From JBAZGG01 sp041653015 (GTDB lineage Bacteria > Bacillota_I > Bacilli_A > RFN20 > CAG-826): a stretch of 6,075 bases of DNA. The translations under genes and the position numbers were made by a program. Location: NCBI GenBank assembly GCA_041653015.1, contig JBAZGG010000029.1:1-6075 (forward strand). The letters are read 5' to 3'. A model generated the notes under the pieces. That model was not told the origin of the DNA. It was given only the letters and a program-made list of their open reading frames with translations, and made no database searches. This document shows positions 1 to 6,075 of this stretch, piece by piece (within the stretch, counting starts at the first letter, position 1; each line of letters starts with the position of its first letter).

Positions 1-328
1 CACGACCGCCGATATAGACATCATCCTCAAATCCTTTATAAGGATCAAAGGTCCAGTTTTTAATCTCGCCGATTCCGACGGTGTCGATGTGAGCATCCAT
101 CCCGATGAGATGTTTGCCGTGTCCGACATATCCTAAAATATTGCCCATCTTGTCGATGACAATCTTGTCAAATCCGACCTTTTCCATCTCTTTCTTGATG
201 CGAAGGATGACGCCCTTCTCATCGCATGATTCGCTTGGAATAGCGACCATGTCTCGTAAAAAGGCCGTCATATCCTTTTGATATGACTCTGCTTTTTTAA
301 GAATTTCGGCAAAAGTTGGTCTCTGCAT
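1..328 (-). CDS. ygeY: M20-family metallohydrolase, YgeY-like (partial, C-terminus beyond window)
   Basis: Only the first 109 residues are visible; the frame is open to the left edge. My translation begins MQRPTFAEIL and contains a classic M20 amidohydrolase/peptidase opening: an N-terminal helical segment, the 'AIPSES' stretch (about residues 29-34), and 'GMDAHIDTVGIG' (76-87). There His80 would be a metal ligand and Asp82 the residue that polarises it. 'NWTFDPYKG' (91-99) and the final 'YIGGR' follow, ending just before the Asp expected to bridge the two metals. M20 enzymes are cytosolic zinc-type hydrolases that cleave amide bonds of peptides or N-acyl/N-carbamoyl amino acids. YgeY is the member linked to selenium and purine clusters; assignment to it rests on motif style plus the xanthine dehydrogenase operon. 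ATG at 326-328 lies 1 base after the upstream stop, with AGAGGAAAGG (341-350) as a somewhat distant ribosome binding site. Another M20 subgroup (ArgE/DapE-like) cannot be excluded. Confidence 0.82.
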   Translation of the reverse strand, partial: MQRPTFAEILKKAESYQKDMTAFLRDMVAIPSESCDEKGVILRIKKEMEKVGFDKIVIDKMGNILGYVGHGKHLIGMDAHIDTVGIGEIKNWTFDPYKGFEDDVYIGGR

Positions 329-329
329 G

Positions 330-1697
330 TTATTTGATTTCCTTTCCTCTCAATTTAGCGATTTTCTTATCGTAAGAAAATACTTTGTTATATTCATCTT
401 GCCAGAATTTTGGATCCTTCATGCTTTCAAGATAAGCCTTGGTATAACCAAATGGTAACCAATCTCTCTCTTTCTGCTTGAATAATCTCTCTTTTACAGC
501 AGGAACGCGAGCATCTTCGATATGGCTCATATCAGCGCCTAAGAAAATGTCGTTGAACCAGCGATTGAGAACATTGTCCGAAATCTCGAGTTCGCGACTC
601 TTTAAATTCTGCAAGACGGAATCGTAGCGATCAAAACCATCCGTGGCGATCGTCACGACGTTTTCATTTGGTCCGAGATGCAAATACTTGGCCATTTTAA
701 TCGCGCCTAAGATATTGCAGATGCCAGAGACGCCGAATAATTCTGACATATCCTTCGCTAATTTTTTATTCACGCCATGCTTTTCAAGAACTTTGGCACC
801 GCTGTGGATGACTTCCAGCCCTTTGACGCAATCATCATCGTTGATGAGCGTGATGAAATCAGTCGTGAGAATGTTGTGGATGAGCGTGCACATCTTGTCG
901 CCGATACCTTCAATGCGGTGCTGTCCACGTCCACCATTGGTCAACGTCGAGCACTCATATGGTTCAAGAGCGACAATCTTTGCTTCGGGGAAAACAGCTT
1001 TAATCTGATCGCCAGCGGCTAATGTTCCCGCGCTGCCAGGAGCAGAGGTGAAGCAAGCGATACGACCATTGCCGATGCCTTTGACAGCTTCGCAGGCACT
1101 ATTGCCCGTGACATGGCGATGGAAACGATAGTTAGGAAGAAGTTCAAACTGCGCTAAGGTGCGATAGTTTGGATTCTTTTTTAATTCATATGTTCTCTGA
1201 AGAGTGAGAATGACATCGGATTCAGAACCGGGAGTGAGGTCTAATTTAGCGCCATACTTCTGGATTCTTTCATATCTCTCTTTTGACATGTTGTCAGGCA
1301 TGATGACGATGGCATCATACTTCATGAGATTAGCGATATACGAAACGCCGATGCCAAAATTTCCGGTCGAAGGACCGAGAATGGTGTGCTTGCCAGGAAT
1401 AATTTCGCCATCGACACAGCCTTCGATCAAGGTTGAATACGCCGGTCCAACTTTATGGGAACCGGATGGGAAGTATTTGCCGAGCAAAACGACAATGTTT
1501 GCCTCCACTCCTGTGATCTCTTTTGGAAGAACAATTTTGCGAACTTCGCCTTTTGCATCCTTCCAAGAGATGTTGAATAGATTGATCGGATCGAGCTCTT
1601 TTTTAACAGCGACATCTGCTTTTTTTCTCACATCCTTGTCTTGATGCGAGGGGTTAAGCATTTCATCATACGTCGGACCAAATGGAATCTTTGACAT
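330..1697 (-). CDS. Cysteine synthase-like PLP-dependent enzyme (fold type II) with C-terminal extension
   Basis: This is a 455-residue cytosolic PLP enzyme of the tryptophan-synthase-beta/cysteine-synthase fold. Family hallmarks are in order: 'SGSHKVG' (78-84) with Lys82 as the likely Schiff-base lysine; the substrate-binding Asn loop 'GPSTGNFGIG' (108-117); 'MPDNMSKERYERIQKYGAKL' (133-152), the usual cysteine synthase helix; the Gly-rich phosphate loop 'TSAPGSAGTLAAG' (217-229); 'FGVSGICNI' (321-329); and 'TIATDGFDRY' (349-358), matching the C-terminal cofactor-pyridine region. Members replace or eliminate a beta substituent of a serine-like amino acid. It is longer than a typical cysteine synthase (about 300-330 residues): roughly 40 extra N-terminal and 95 extra C-terminal residues, the latter rich in Trp, Phe and charged residues, with no recognisable CBS domain. 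The start lies 2 bases after the previous stop, with AAGGAGTG (1706-1713) ahead. Context suggests a catabolic ammonia-lyase or beta-replacement role in purine/amino-acid breakdown, not cysteine synthesis; the substrate is unknown. Confidence 0.88.
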   Translation of the reverse strand: MSKIPFGPTYDEMLNPSHQDKDVRKKADVAVKKELDPINLFNISWKDAKGEVRKIVLPKEITGVEANIVVLLGKYFPSGSHKVGPAYSTLIEGCVDGEIIPGKHTILGPSTGNFGIGVSYIANLMKYDAIVIMPDNMSKERYERIQKYGAKLDLTPGSESDVILTLQRTYELKKNPNYRTLAQFELLPNYRFHRHVTGNSACEAVKGIGNGRIACFTSAPGSAGTLAAGDQIKAVFPEAKIVALEPYECSTLTNGGRGQHRIEGIGDKMCTLIHNILTTDFITLINDDDCVKGLEVIHSGAKVLEKHGVNKKLAKDMSELFGVSGICNILGAIKMAKYLHLGPNENVVTIATDGFDRYDSVLQNLKSRELEISDNVLNRWFNDIFLGADMSHIEDARVPAVKERLFKQKERDWLPFGYTKAYLESMKDPKFWQDEYNKVFSYDKKIAKLRGKEIK

Positions 1698-1699
1698 AA

Positions 1700-2944
1700 T
1701 TAAATCACTCCTTTTTCTTTTAAGTAATTATCTAATTCCTTGATATCGGGTTTCATCAATTTAGGTGGGCTGATCGCTCTCTGCGCACTGACGGGATCTT
1801 TTAGACCATTGCCCGTCATAATGAACGTGACCGTCTCACTCTTTTTGATCATTCCCTCTTCGATGGCTTTTTCGACACCCGCTAAAGCGGCAACGCCCGC
1901 TGGTTCACCAAATATGCCTTCGAGGCGCCCCAAAAGCGCCATCTTTTTGATTATACTCTCATCCGTGACAGAAATCCAAGCGCCGCGGCTCATTTTTATT
2001 GCGTTCATCGCTTTGACAGGATTTCTCGGGATTCCCACAGCGATCGAATCAGCGATCGTGTTCTCCTCCGCTTCGCGAAGAGGCGTGCCCATTTCGCTAG
2101 CGATGCAGAAAGGAGCGCAACCTGTCGATTGAACACCGAGAATCTTGGGGATTCGGTCGATCAATCCCAATTTATAAAATTCATAAAATCCTTTGTAGAC
2201 ACCGCCAATAGTACAACCATCTCCAACCGAGACAGCGACCCAGTCGGTCACTTTAAAATCGAGTTGTTCAGCGATTTCAAAAGAGACTGTTTTTTTGCCC
2301 TCCATGAGATGGGGGTTGATCGCACAATTGCGGTTGTACCAATGGTATTTTTCAATCGCTTGCGCCGATAGATTATGAGCGGCTTTATAATCGCCATCGA
2401 CGCAGATGAGCGTCGCTCCATACATCGAAATCTGTGTGAGTTTGCCGATCGGAGCCCGCTTCGGAACAAAGATAAAAGCTTTTAATCCCATATGCGCGGC
2501 TTGACAGGCGAGAGAGGAGGCGGCATTGCCCGTTGATGAACAGGCGACGGCCTCTTTATGTGCTTCAATAGCTCTTAAAACAGCCACGCCACTAGCGCGA
2601 TCTTTGCTCGAAGCGCTCGGATTGAGACCTTCATCTTTGATATAGAGCTCTTTTAATCCGAGATGCTCTTTTAAGCGTTTCGATCTATATAATGGCGTCC
2701 ATCCGATGCGTAGCATCTCGTGAATGTGCTCCTCCGGAATCGACATGATCGGCGCATAGCGGAACATCGAATAATTCTTATTATTTTTAAAATAGTCTCT
2801 GGTGACGATTTTTTTAATCTCATCATAATCGTAGAGGACGTCCAATATCCCTTCTTCTCCGCAATAAGGACAGGTGAACATCTCTTTTTCACCATAGAAT
2901 TCTTTGCCACAAATCGTGCAGCGATAGCCAATAAATTTTCCCAT
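1700..2944 (-). CDS. Threonine synthase-like PLP-dependent enzyme with N-terminal zinc ribbon
   Basis: This 414-residue fold-type II PLP enzyme most resembles threonine synthase. Cys9, Cys12, Cys25 and Cys28 form two CxxC knuckles of an N-terminal zinc ribbon, as in many class II threonine synthases. 'GWTPLYRS' (81-88) and 'YIKDEGLNPSASSKDRA' (101-117) follow, with Lys114 as the likely PLP-binding lysine; then the Asn loop 'CSSTGNAASSLA' (135-146), the Gly-rich 'SVGDGCTIGGVYKGF' (239-253), 'GEPAGVAALAG' (346-356) and the very characteristic 'TGNGLKD' (377-383). Canonical members convert O-phosphohomoserine to threonine and phosphate. However, no hom or thrB is in view, the neighbours are a xanthine dehydrogenase and a YgeY-like hydrolase, and the usual 'SFKDRG' around the lysine reads 'SSKDRA'. 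A divergent paralogue acting on another amino acid (ammonia-lyase or beta/gamma-elimination) is therefore at least as likely. ATG lies 1 base after the FAD-subunit stop, with a perfect GGAGGAGG site 6 bases ahead. The fold is certain, the reaction is not. Confidence 0.86.
   Translation of the reverse strand: MGKFIGYRCTICGKEFYGEKEMFTCPYCGEEGILDVLYDYDEIKKIVTRDYFKNNKNYSMFRYAPIMSIPEEHIHEMLRIGWTPLYRSKRLKEHLGLKELYIKDEGLNPSASSKDRASGVAVLRAIEAHKEAVACSSTGNAASSLACQAAHMGLKAFIFVPKRAPIGKLTQISMYGATLICVDGDYKAAHNLSAQAIEKYHWYNRNCAINPHLMEGKKTVSFEIAEQLDFKVTDWVAVSVGDGCTIGGVYKGFYEFYKLGLIDRIPKILGVQSTGCAPFCIASEMGTPLREAEENTIADSIAVGIPRNPVKAMNAIKMSRGAWISVTDESIIKKMALLGRLEGIFGEPAGVAALAGVEKAIEEGMIKKSETVTFIMTGNGLKDPVSAQRAISPPKLMKPDIKELDNYLKEKGVI
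1706..1713 (-). promoter_or_regulatory. Ribosome binding site of the cysteine synthase-like gene
   Basis: On the minus strand this reads AAGGAGTG, 8 bases before the ATG at 1695-1697. It lies in the last codons of the upstream gene, supporting this start and translation within one message. Confidence 0.75.
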
Positions 2945-2945
2945 T

Positions 2946-3800
2946 TTATTCCTCCTCCGATTGCAGGTGTAGTAAAAAGTCTTTCAGTATGTTCATCGCT
3001 ACTTCGTGACGATATTCTCTATTCGATCGCTGATCATCGATCGGCGTGATAATTTTTGAATAATCTTCTAAAAGAAGAGGAACAATTTTTGACACCTCAT
3101 CAACCTCACATCCAACAACTCTTTTTTCTAAATCGTGCGAGCGGACCACTCTGCTCGAAACAGAACCAAAAGCGAGGCGAAAATCAGTGATGACACCTTT
3201 GCTAATAGTGTAGGCACCCGCAAAGGAGACTTTGCTGATCGAATCAGCTTTGCGCGAACCGACTTTATACCATTCGGTGAAAGTGAAATAATTGATAGGA
3301 ATAATGATTTCCGTGATCATCTCGTTGGGTTGAAGAGTGATCTTTCTCACTCCTAAAACAAAGTTTTCAACCATCTCGTAGCGCGATGAAGCTTCGCATT
3401 CAACCTTCAACTTCGCATGTAAGAGATTGAGAGTCACGATGCTATCTCCAGCGGGAGAAGCATTGGCGATGTTCCCTGTGAGCGTCGCGGAATGTCTGAT
3501 GTTGGGTGAAGCCATCTGCGAAATAGTCCGCCTCAAGACATCAGGAACGAGTTCGCTGTGCTCGATATCGTGCAGCGTCGTTCCGCTGCCGATATGAAGG
3601 CCGTCTTTATCCTCTCTCATAAAATGCGTCTCTTTGAGATTCGCGACATATAACAAATCTTTCCCTTCTTTAGGAGGAAGGCCTGGCGTATTTCTTTTCA
3701 TCACCATCACATCGGTGCCGCCAGAAATTATTTGAAAAGTTCCTTCGCTTAAATAGTGAAGAGCTTCTTTGAGCGAAGAAGGAATGATGTGTCTCACCAT
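2946..3800 (-). CDS. xdhB: Xanthine dehydrogenase-type FAD-binding subunit
   Basis: This is the 284-residue medium (FAD) subunit of a molybdenum hydroxylase, close to the usual 280-295. It accepts electrons from the [2Fe-2S] subunit and hands them from FAD to NAD+ or another acceptor. Visible motifs: 'IISGGTDVMV' (24-33), the first FAD pyrophosphate loop; 'SPNIRHSATLTGNIANASPAGD' region (98-119), the second loop, where the common GGN is TGN; 'EIIIPI' (164-169), the usual strand; and 'IDDQRSNREYRHEVA' (254-268), the C-terminal signature of CO dehydrogenase flavoprotein C-domains. There is no inserted 4Fe-4S loop like that of 4-hydroxybenzoyl-CoA reductase. The ATG overlaps the end of the Fe-S gene by 7 bases, with AAGGAGAGGG (3804-3813) inside that gene, so translation is probably coupled. 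The symbol follows E. coli usage (XdhB = FAD subunit); a CO dehydrogenase/CoxM-like name is the alternative, disfavoured by the large subunit's pocket residues. Confidence 0.93.
   Translation of the reverse strand: MVRHIIPSSLKEALHYLSEGTFQIISGGTDVMVMKRNTPGLPPKEGKDLLYVANLKETHFMREDKDGLHIGSGTTLHDIEHSELVPDVLRRTISQMASPNIRHSATLTGNIANASPAGDSIVTLNLLHAKLKVECEASSRYEMVENFVLGVRKITLQPNEMITEIIIPINYFTFTEWYKVGSRKADSISKVSFAGAYTISKGVITDFRLAFGSVSSRVVRSHDLEKRVVGCEVDEVSKIVPLLLEDYSKIITPIDDQRSNREYRHEVAMNILKDFLLHLQSEEE
2951..2958 (-). promoter_or_regulatory. Ribosome binding site of the threonine synthase-like gene
   Basis: On the minus strand this reads GGAGGAGG, 6 bases ahead of the ATG at 2942-2944. It also encodes part of the Glu-rich tail of the FAD subunit, so the SEEE ending of that protein may be shaped by this site. 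Confidence 0.8.
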
Positions 3801-4267
3801 AATCCCTCTCCTTTCTCGCTCGCGAGAAGAATTGCTTCAATTATCGCTCGATAGCCCGTGCAACGGCACAGATTTCCCGAGAGAGATTCTCTTATCTCGT
3901 CGGCCGTCGGATGAGGATTGTGCGCGAGAAGACATTCGCTCGCCAAAATCATACCCGGGGTGCAAAAGCCGCATTGTGAACCGCCTTGATCAGCGAAGGC
4001 ATCGGCGATCACTCGATATCGTTTCGTTTTGCTAAAGCCTTCGATGGACACCACTTCTTTTCCATCGACGTTAGCGATGGGACAGAGACATGAATTCACC
4101 GTATAGCCATCGACGAGGACGACGCAGGCTCCACACGATCCCTCTCCGCATCCTTCCTTGGTTCCTTTCAGGCCGAAATGGTCGCGTAAAACATCCAATA
4201 ATCTCATGCTTGGATTGATGTCCATCTCAACCTTTTTACCATTTAATGTAAAAGTAATTTTTTTCAT
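3794..4267 (-). CDS. xdhC: Xanthine dehydrogenase-type [2Fe-2S] iron-sulfur subunit
   Basis: This 157-residue small subunit carries both [2Fe-2S] clusters between molybdopterin and FAD. The N-terminal plant-ferredoxin-like domain has Cys40, Cys45, Cys48 and Cys60 ('GCGEGSCGACVV' plus 'NSC'). The C-terminal four-helix domain has Cys99, Cys102, Cys134 and Cys136 ('GSQCGFCTPGM' and 'GNLCRCTGYR'), and Gln98 before Cys99 is the residue usually contacting the molybdopterin. All eight ligands are present and the length matches the family (about 150-165). The gene follows the large subunit with an ATGA overlap of 3 bases (start ATG 4265-4267, large-subunit TGA 4264-4266). A GGAG (rc of 4279-4282) stands 11 bases ahead. 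The last sense codon is TGG (Trp) followed by TGA, showing that TGA is a stop here. The symbol follows E. coli usage; elsewhere XdhC means the unrelated molybdenum-insertion chaperone. No chaperone is in this window. Confidence 0.96.
   Translation of the reverse strand: MKKITFTLNGKKVEMDINPSMRLLDVLRDHFGLKGTKEGCGEGSCGACVVLVDGYTVNSCLCPIANVDGKEVVSIEGFSKTKRYRVIADAFADQGGSQCGFCTPGMILASECLLAHNPHPTADEIRESLSGNLCRCTGYRAIIEAILLASEKGEGLW
3804..3813 (-). promoter_or_regulatory. Ribosome binding site of the FAD subunit gene
   Basis: On the minus strand this reads AAGGAGAGGG, just ahead of the ATG at 3798-3800 and wholly inside the end of the Fe-S subunit gene. It decides the FAD-subunit start and fits coupled, roughly equal synthesis of the two subunits. 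Confidence 0.78.
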
Positions 4268-6075
4268 TTTTTGAGTTGCTCCATAATGTATTCTGGCGTA
4301 GCTGGAATGCGGTTTATTTTGTGATTGACAGCATTTTCAATGGCGAGAGCGACAGCCGGACCACCACCGACGAGGCTGAGCTCTCCTAAGCCTTTCGCGC
4401 CAAAAGGTCCATATTTAAATGGATTGTCGATAAAGACAGTTTTTAAGTCGGGAATATCCTCAGTGGTCGGAATGATATAATCGGTTAAATTCCGCTGCAT
4501 TATCTTGCCGTTTTTATGATACATATTTTCTAAATATCCATAGCCGAGACCTTGAGCGATTCCGCCATCGGCCTGACCAAAGGCAATTCTTTCATCGATG
4601 CACGTGCCGATATCATATGTCGACCAGACACCTTTGATCGTGACCTCATCGGTGATCGGTGACACTTCCACTTCGACGATGTTGACGCCCCACGAATATG
4701 ATGGATAGGCATCGCCTCGCATCGCATTATCATCAAAGTGAATATAGCTGGGACCGACATAGTGTTCGATTATTTCGGCTTTTTCGCCTTTTTTCCATAT
4801 CTCTTTGAGATGCTTCGCGGCTTTTTCCATGAGCCCGCCGACGATCATGATCGTTCTCGACGCCGCCGTTGGGCCGGAGTCGGGAGAAACATCGGTATCC
4901 GGGCTATTAAAAATAACCATCTCATTTGGAACATCGAGTTCGCGAGCGACAATTCGTTTGAGCGTCGTCCGATTGCCTTGTCCCATATCGACCGCCGCAG
5001 CATAGACGGTGACGACATCTCTCTCGTCTTTCGTCAATTTGACCTTCGCCTTGATGTGATCGGATTCTCCACTGCCGGTAAAACCGCAGCCGTGGAGGAA
5101 AAATGACATGCCAATCCCTCGATGAGAGGAAGGTTTAGAATACTCTTTAATCTTTCGTTTATAATCCGACATCTCCATCGCTTTTTCGATGAGTTTAGGA
5201 AGGATGATCGGATCGTGAAATAATCCGCTCGTGGACGTGACATCACCCTCTTTTGCGAGGTGAGAAAGTCTCATTTTAAGCGGATCGATACCCAAATCGC
5301 GAGCGATGTGATTGATAAACATTTCAATCGCAAAAATAGTCTGAGGAGAACCGAAACCGCGAAAAGCGCCTGTCGGAACGGTGTTGGTCATATAGACATC
5401 GCCTTTGACATCGAGATTGTCGATCGTATAAACATTGGTGCAGGCGATCATCGCTCGAGCCAAGACGACTCCGCTCAATCCTTTATATGCTCCACCGTCG
5501 AGGCTCACATGCAATTGAAGACCGGTGATGTGATTATGAGCATCGACACAAGCCATCATCACCGATGTCGATGGATGTCGTTTTGTCGTGACGTTGATAT
5601 CTTCATCCCGAGGCAAAACCATTTTGATCGGGCGTTTAATTTTGAACACCGCAGTCGCGAGTTGGCAAGCTTCTGTGGAAGGAAAATCTTCTTTTCCACC
5701 AAATGCTCCACCGACAGAGGGCTGAATGACGCGCACGTGCTGTTCATCATAACCCAAGGTTCTCATGACGGCATTTTTGATATAGTATGGGCATTGCATC
5801 GAACCCACCAATGTAATCTTCCCATCATCTTCAGGATATGCGAGCATGCCTTGTGTCTCTAAATAAGCCTGCTCTTGATATCCCGTCTCAAAAGTCTCTT
5901 CAAAAATATGTGCGGCGCTTTGCTGAGCTTTTGCAAAATCACCTTTTTTAAACTCTTTATGAACATAGCTGTTCGCATATGCAAAAATCGGTGTCAACTC
6001 CTGATACTCCACTTTGATTTCGGAAAGAATCTTATCGATGATAGCTTTGTCTTCTCCGATGACGAGGCCAATCGG
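4264..6075 (-). CDS. xdhA: Xanthine dehydrogenase-type molybdopterin-binding large subunit (partial, N-terminus beyond window)
   Basis: The catalytic subunit of a purine-type molybdenum hydroxylase, open at the right edge: 603 residues are visible of roughly 750-780 usual. The true start is off the window; the GTG at 6010-6012 is internal, because the 21 preceding codons read 'PIGLVIGEDKAIIDKI...', the normal end of the a/b hammerhead domain. Numbering from the first visible codon: Gln94 ('MQCPYY'), 'GGAFGGKED' with Glu129, 'LARAM' with Arg207, 'GAFRGFGSPQ' with Phe241, 'DMGQGN' (363-368), 'PDSGPTAASR' (398-407) and 'GAKGLGELSL' with the catalytic Glu565. Gaps Gln-Glu 35, Glu-Arg 78 and Arg-Phe 34 equal those between bovine Gln767, Glu802, Arg880 and Phe914. 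This fits hydroxylation of xanthine, hypoxanthine or a related purine by water, electrons leaving through the Fe-S and FAD subunits. The AFRGFG and Glu/Arg pair argue against CO dehydrogenase or a simple aldehyde oxidase. It ends in an ATGA overlap with the Fe-S gene. Confidence 0.94.
   Translation of the reverse strand, partial: PIGLVIGEDKAIIDKILSEIKVEYQELTPIFAYANSYVHKEFKKGDFAKAQQSAAHIFEETFETGYQEQAYLETQGMLAYPEDDGKITLVGSMQCPYYIKNAVMRTLGYDEQHVRVIQPSVGGAFGGKEDFPSTEACQLATAVFKIKRPIKMVLPRDEDINVTTKRHPSTSVMMACVDAHNHITGLQLHVSLDGGAYKGLSGVVLARAMIACTNVYTIDNLDVKGDVYMTNTVPTGAFRGFGSPQTIFAIEMFINHIARDLGIDPLKMRLSHLAKEGDVTSTSGLFHDPIILPKLIEKAMEMSDYKRKIKEYSKPSSHRGIGMSFFLHGCGFTGSGESDHIKAKVKLTKDERDVVTVYAAAVDMGQGNRTTLKRIVARELDVPNEMVIFNSPDTDVSPDSGPTAASRTIMIVGGLMEKAAKHLKEIWKKGEKAEIIEHYVGPSYIHFDDNAMRGDAYPSYSWGVNIVEVEVSPITDEVTIKGVWSTYDIGTCIDERIAFGQADGGIAQGLGYGYLENMYHKNGKIMQRNLTDYIIPTTEDIPDLKTVFIDNPFKYGPFGAKGLGELSLVGGGPAVALAIENAVNHKINRIPATPEYIMEQLKK

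Noticed and set aside
643..1022. Two overlapping plus-strand frames of 121 and 81 residues
   Set aside because: Both are antisense to the same PLP enzyme, overlap each other in different frames, and lack motifs.
1204..1644. 146-residue open frame on the plus strand
   Set aside because: It is antisense to the active-site region of the cysteine synthase-like gene, shows no family features and has no operon context.
2039..2060. Direct repeat of CAGCGATCG
   Set aside because: It falls inside the threonine synthase-like gene over the codons for 'DSIAVG'; a single short chance repeat with no partner elsewhere that I noticed.
5260..5862. 200-residue open frame on the plus strand
   Set aside because: It lies wholly antisense to the well-conserved large subunit, has no recognisable motif, and is rich in Arg, His, Ser and Ile as expected of an antisense shadow.
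6010..6012. GTG as start codon of the large subunit
   Set aside because: The frame stays open for 21 codons to the window edge and those codons encode conserved hydroxylase sequence ('PIGLVIGEDKA'), so the GTG is an internal Val codon.
1..6075. Mycoplasma-type code (TGA as Trp)
   Set aside because: TGA ends the large and Fe-S subunits at the expected family lengths, and Trp is TGG where I read it.

Overview
The window holds six protein-coding genes, all on the minus strand and read from right to left. They are packed with gaps of 1-2 bases or short stop/start overlaps, so they look like part of one polycistronic operon that continues past both edges. In transcription order they are: the molybdopterin-binding large subunit of a xanthine dehydrogenase-type hydroxylase (5' end missing), its [2Fe-2S] subunit, its FAD subunit, a zinc-ribbon threonine-synthase-like PLP enzyme, a cysteine-synthase-like PLP enzyme with a long C-terminal extension, and the start of an M20-family metallohydrolase resembling YgeY (3' end missing).

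The large subunit keeps residues that line the purine pocket of mammalian and Rhodobacter xanthine dehydrogenase, with exact spacing: equivalents of bovine Gln767, Glu802, Arg880 and Phe914, plus the catalytic Glu1261. A purine or purine-like N-heterocycle is therefore the likely substrate. With the two small subunits it would form a complete three-polypeptide hydroxylase that passes electrons from Mo to two [2Fe-2S] clusters to FAD.

The downstream genes recall the purine/urate-degradation and selenium-associated clusters of anaerobes (the E. coli xdh-ygeWXY region and relatives in gut Bacillota), where YgeX, a PLP-dependent 2,3-diaminopropionate ammonia-lyase, sits beside YgeY. Here two different fold-type II PLP enzymes occupy that place. 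My inference is an anaerobic pathway in which a purine is hydroxylated, the ring is opened, and an amino-acid-like fragment is released by the YgeY-like hydrolase and deaminated or rearranged by the PLP enzymes. Enzyme order and substrates are not proven by sequence.

The host is probably an anaerobic Gram-positive-type bacterium (Bacillota or a relative): moderate-to-low GC, lysine-rich proteins, strong AAGGAG-type ribosome binding sites, tight operon structure. TGA is used as a stop (large and Fe-S subunits) and Trp is TGG, so the genetic code is standard. There is no intergenic stretch longer than 2 bases, and no RNA gene, mobile element, CRISPR array, promoter or terminator was seen.
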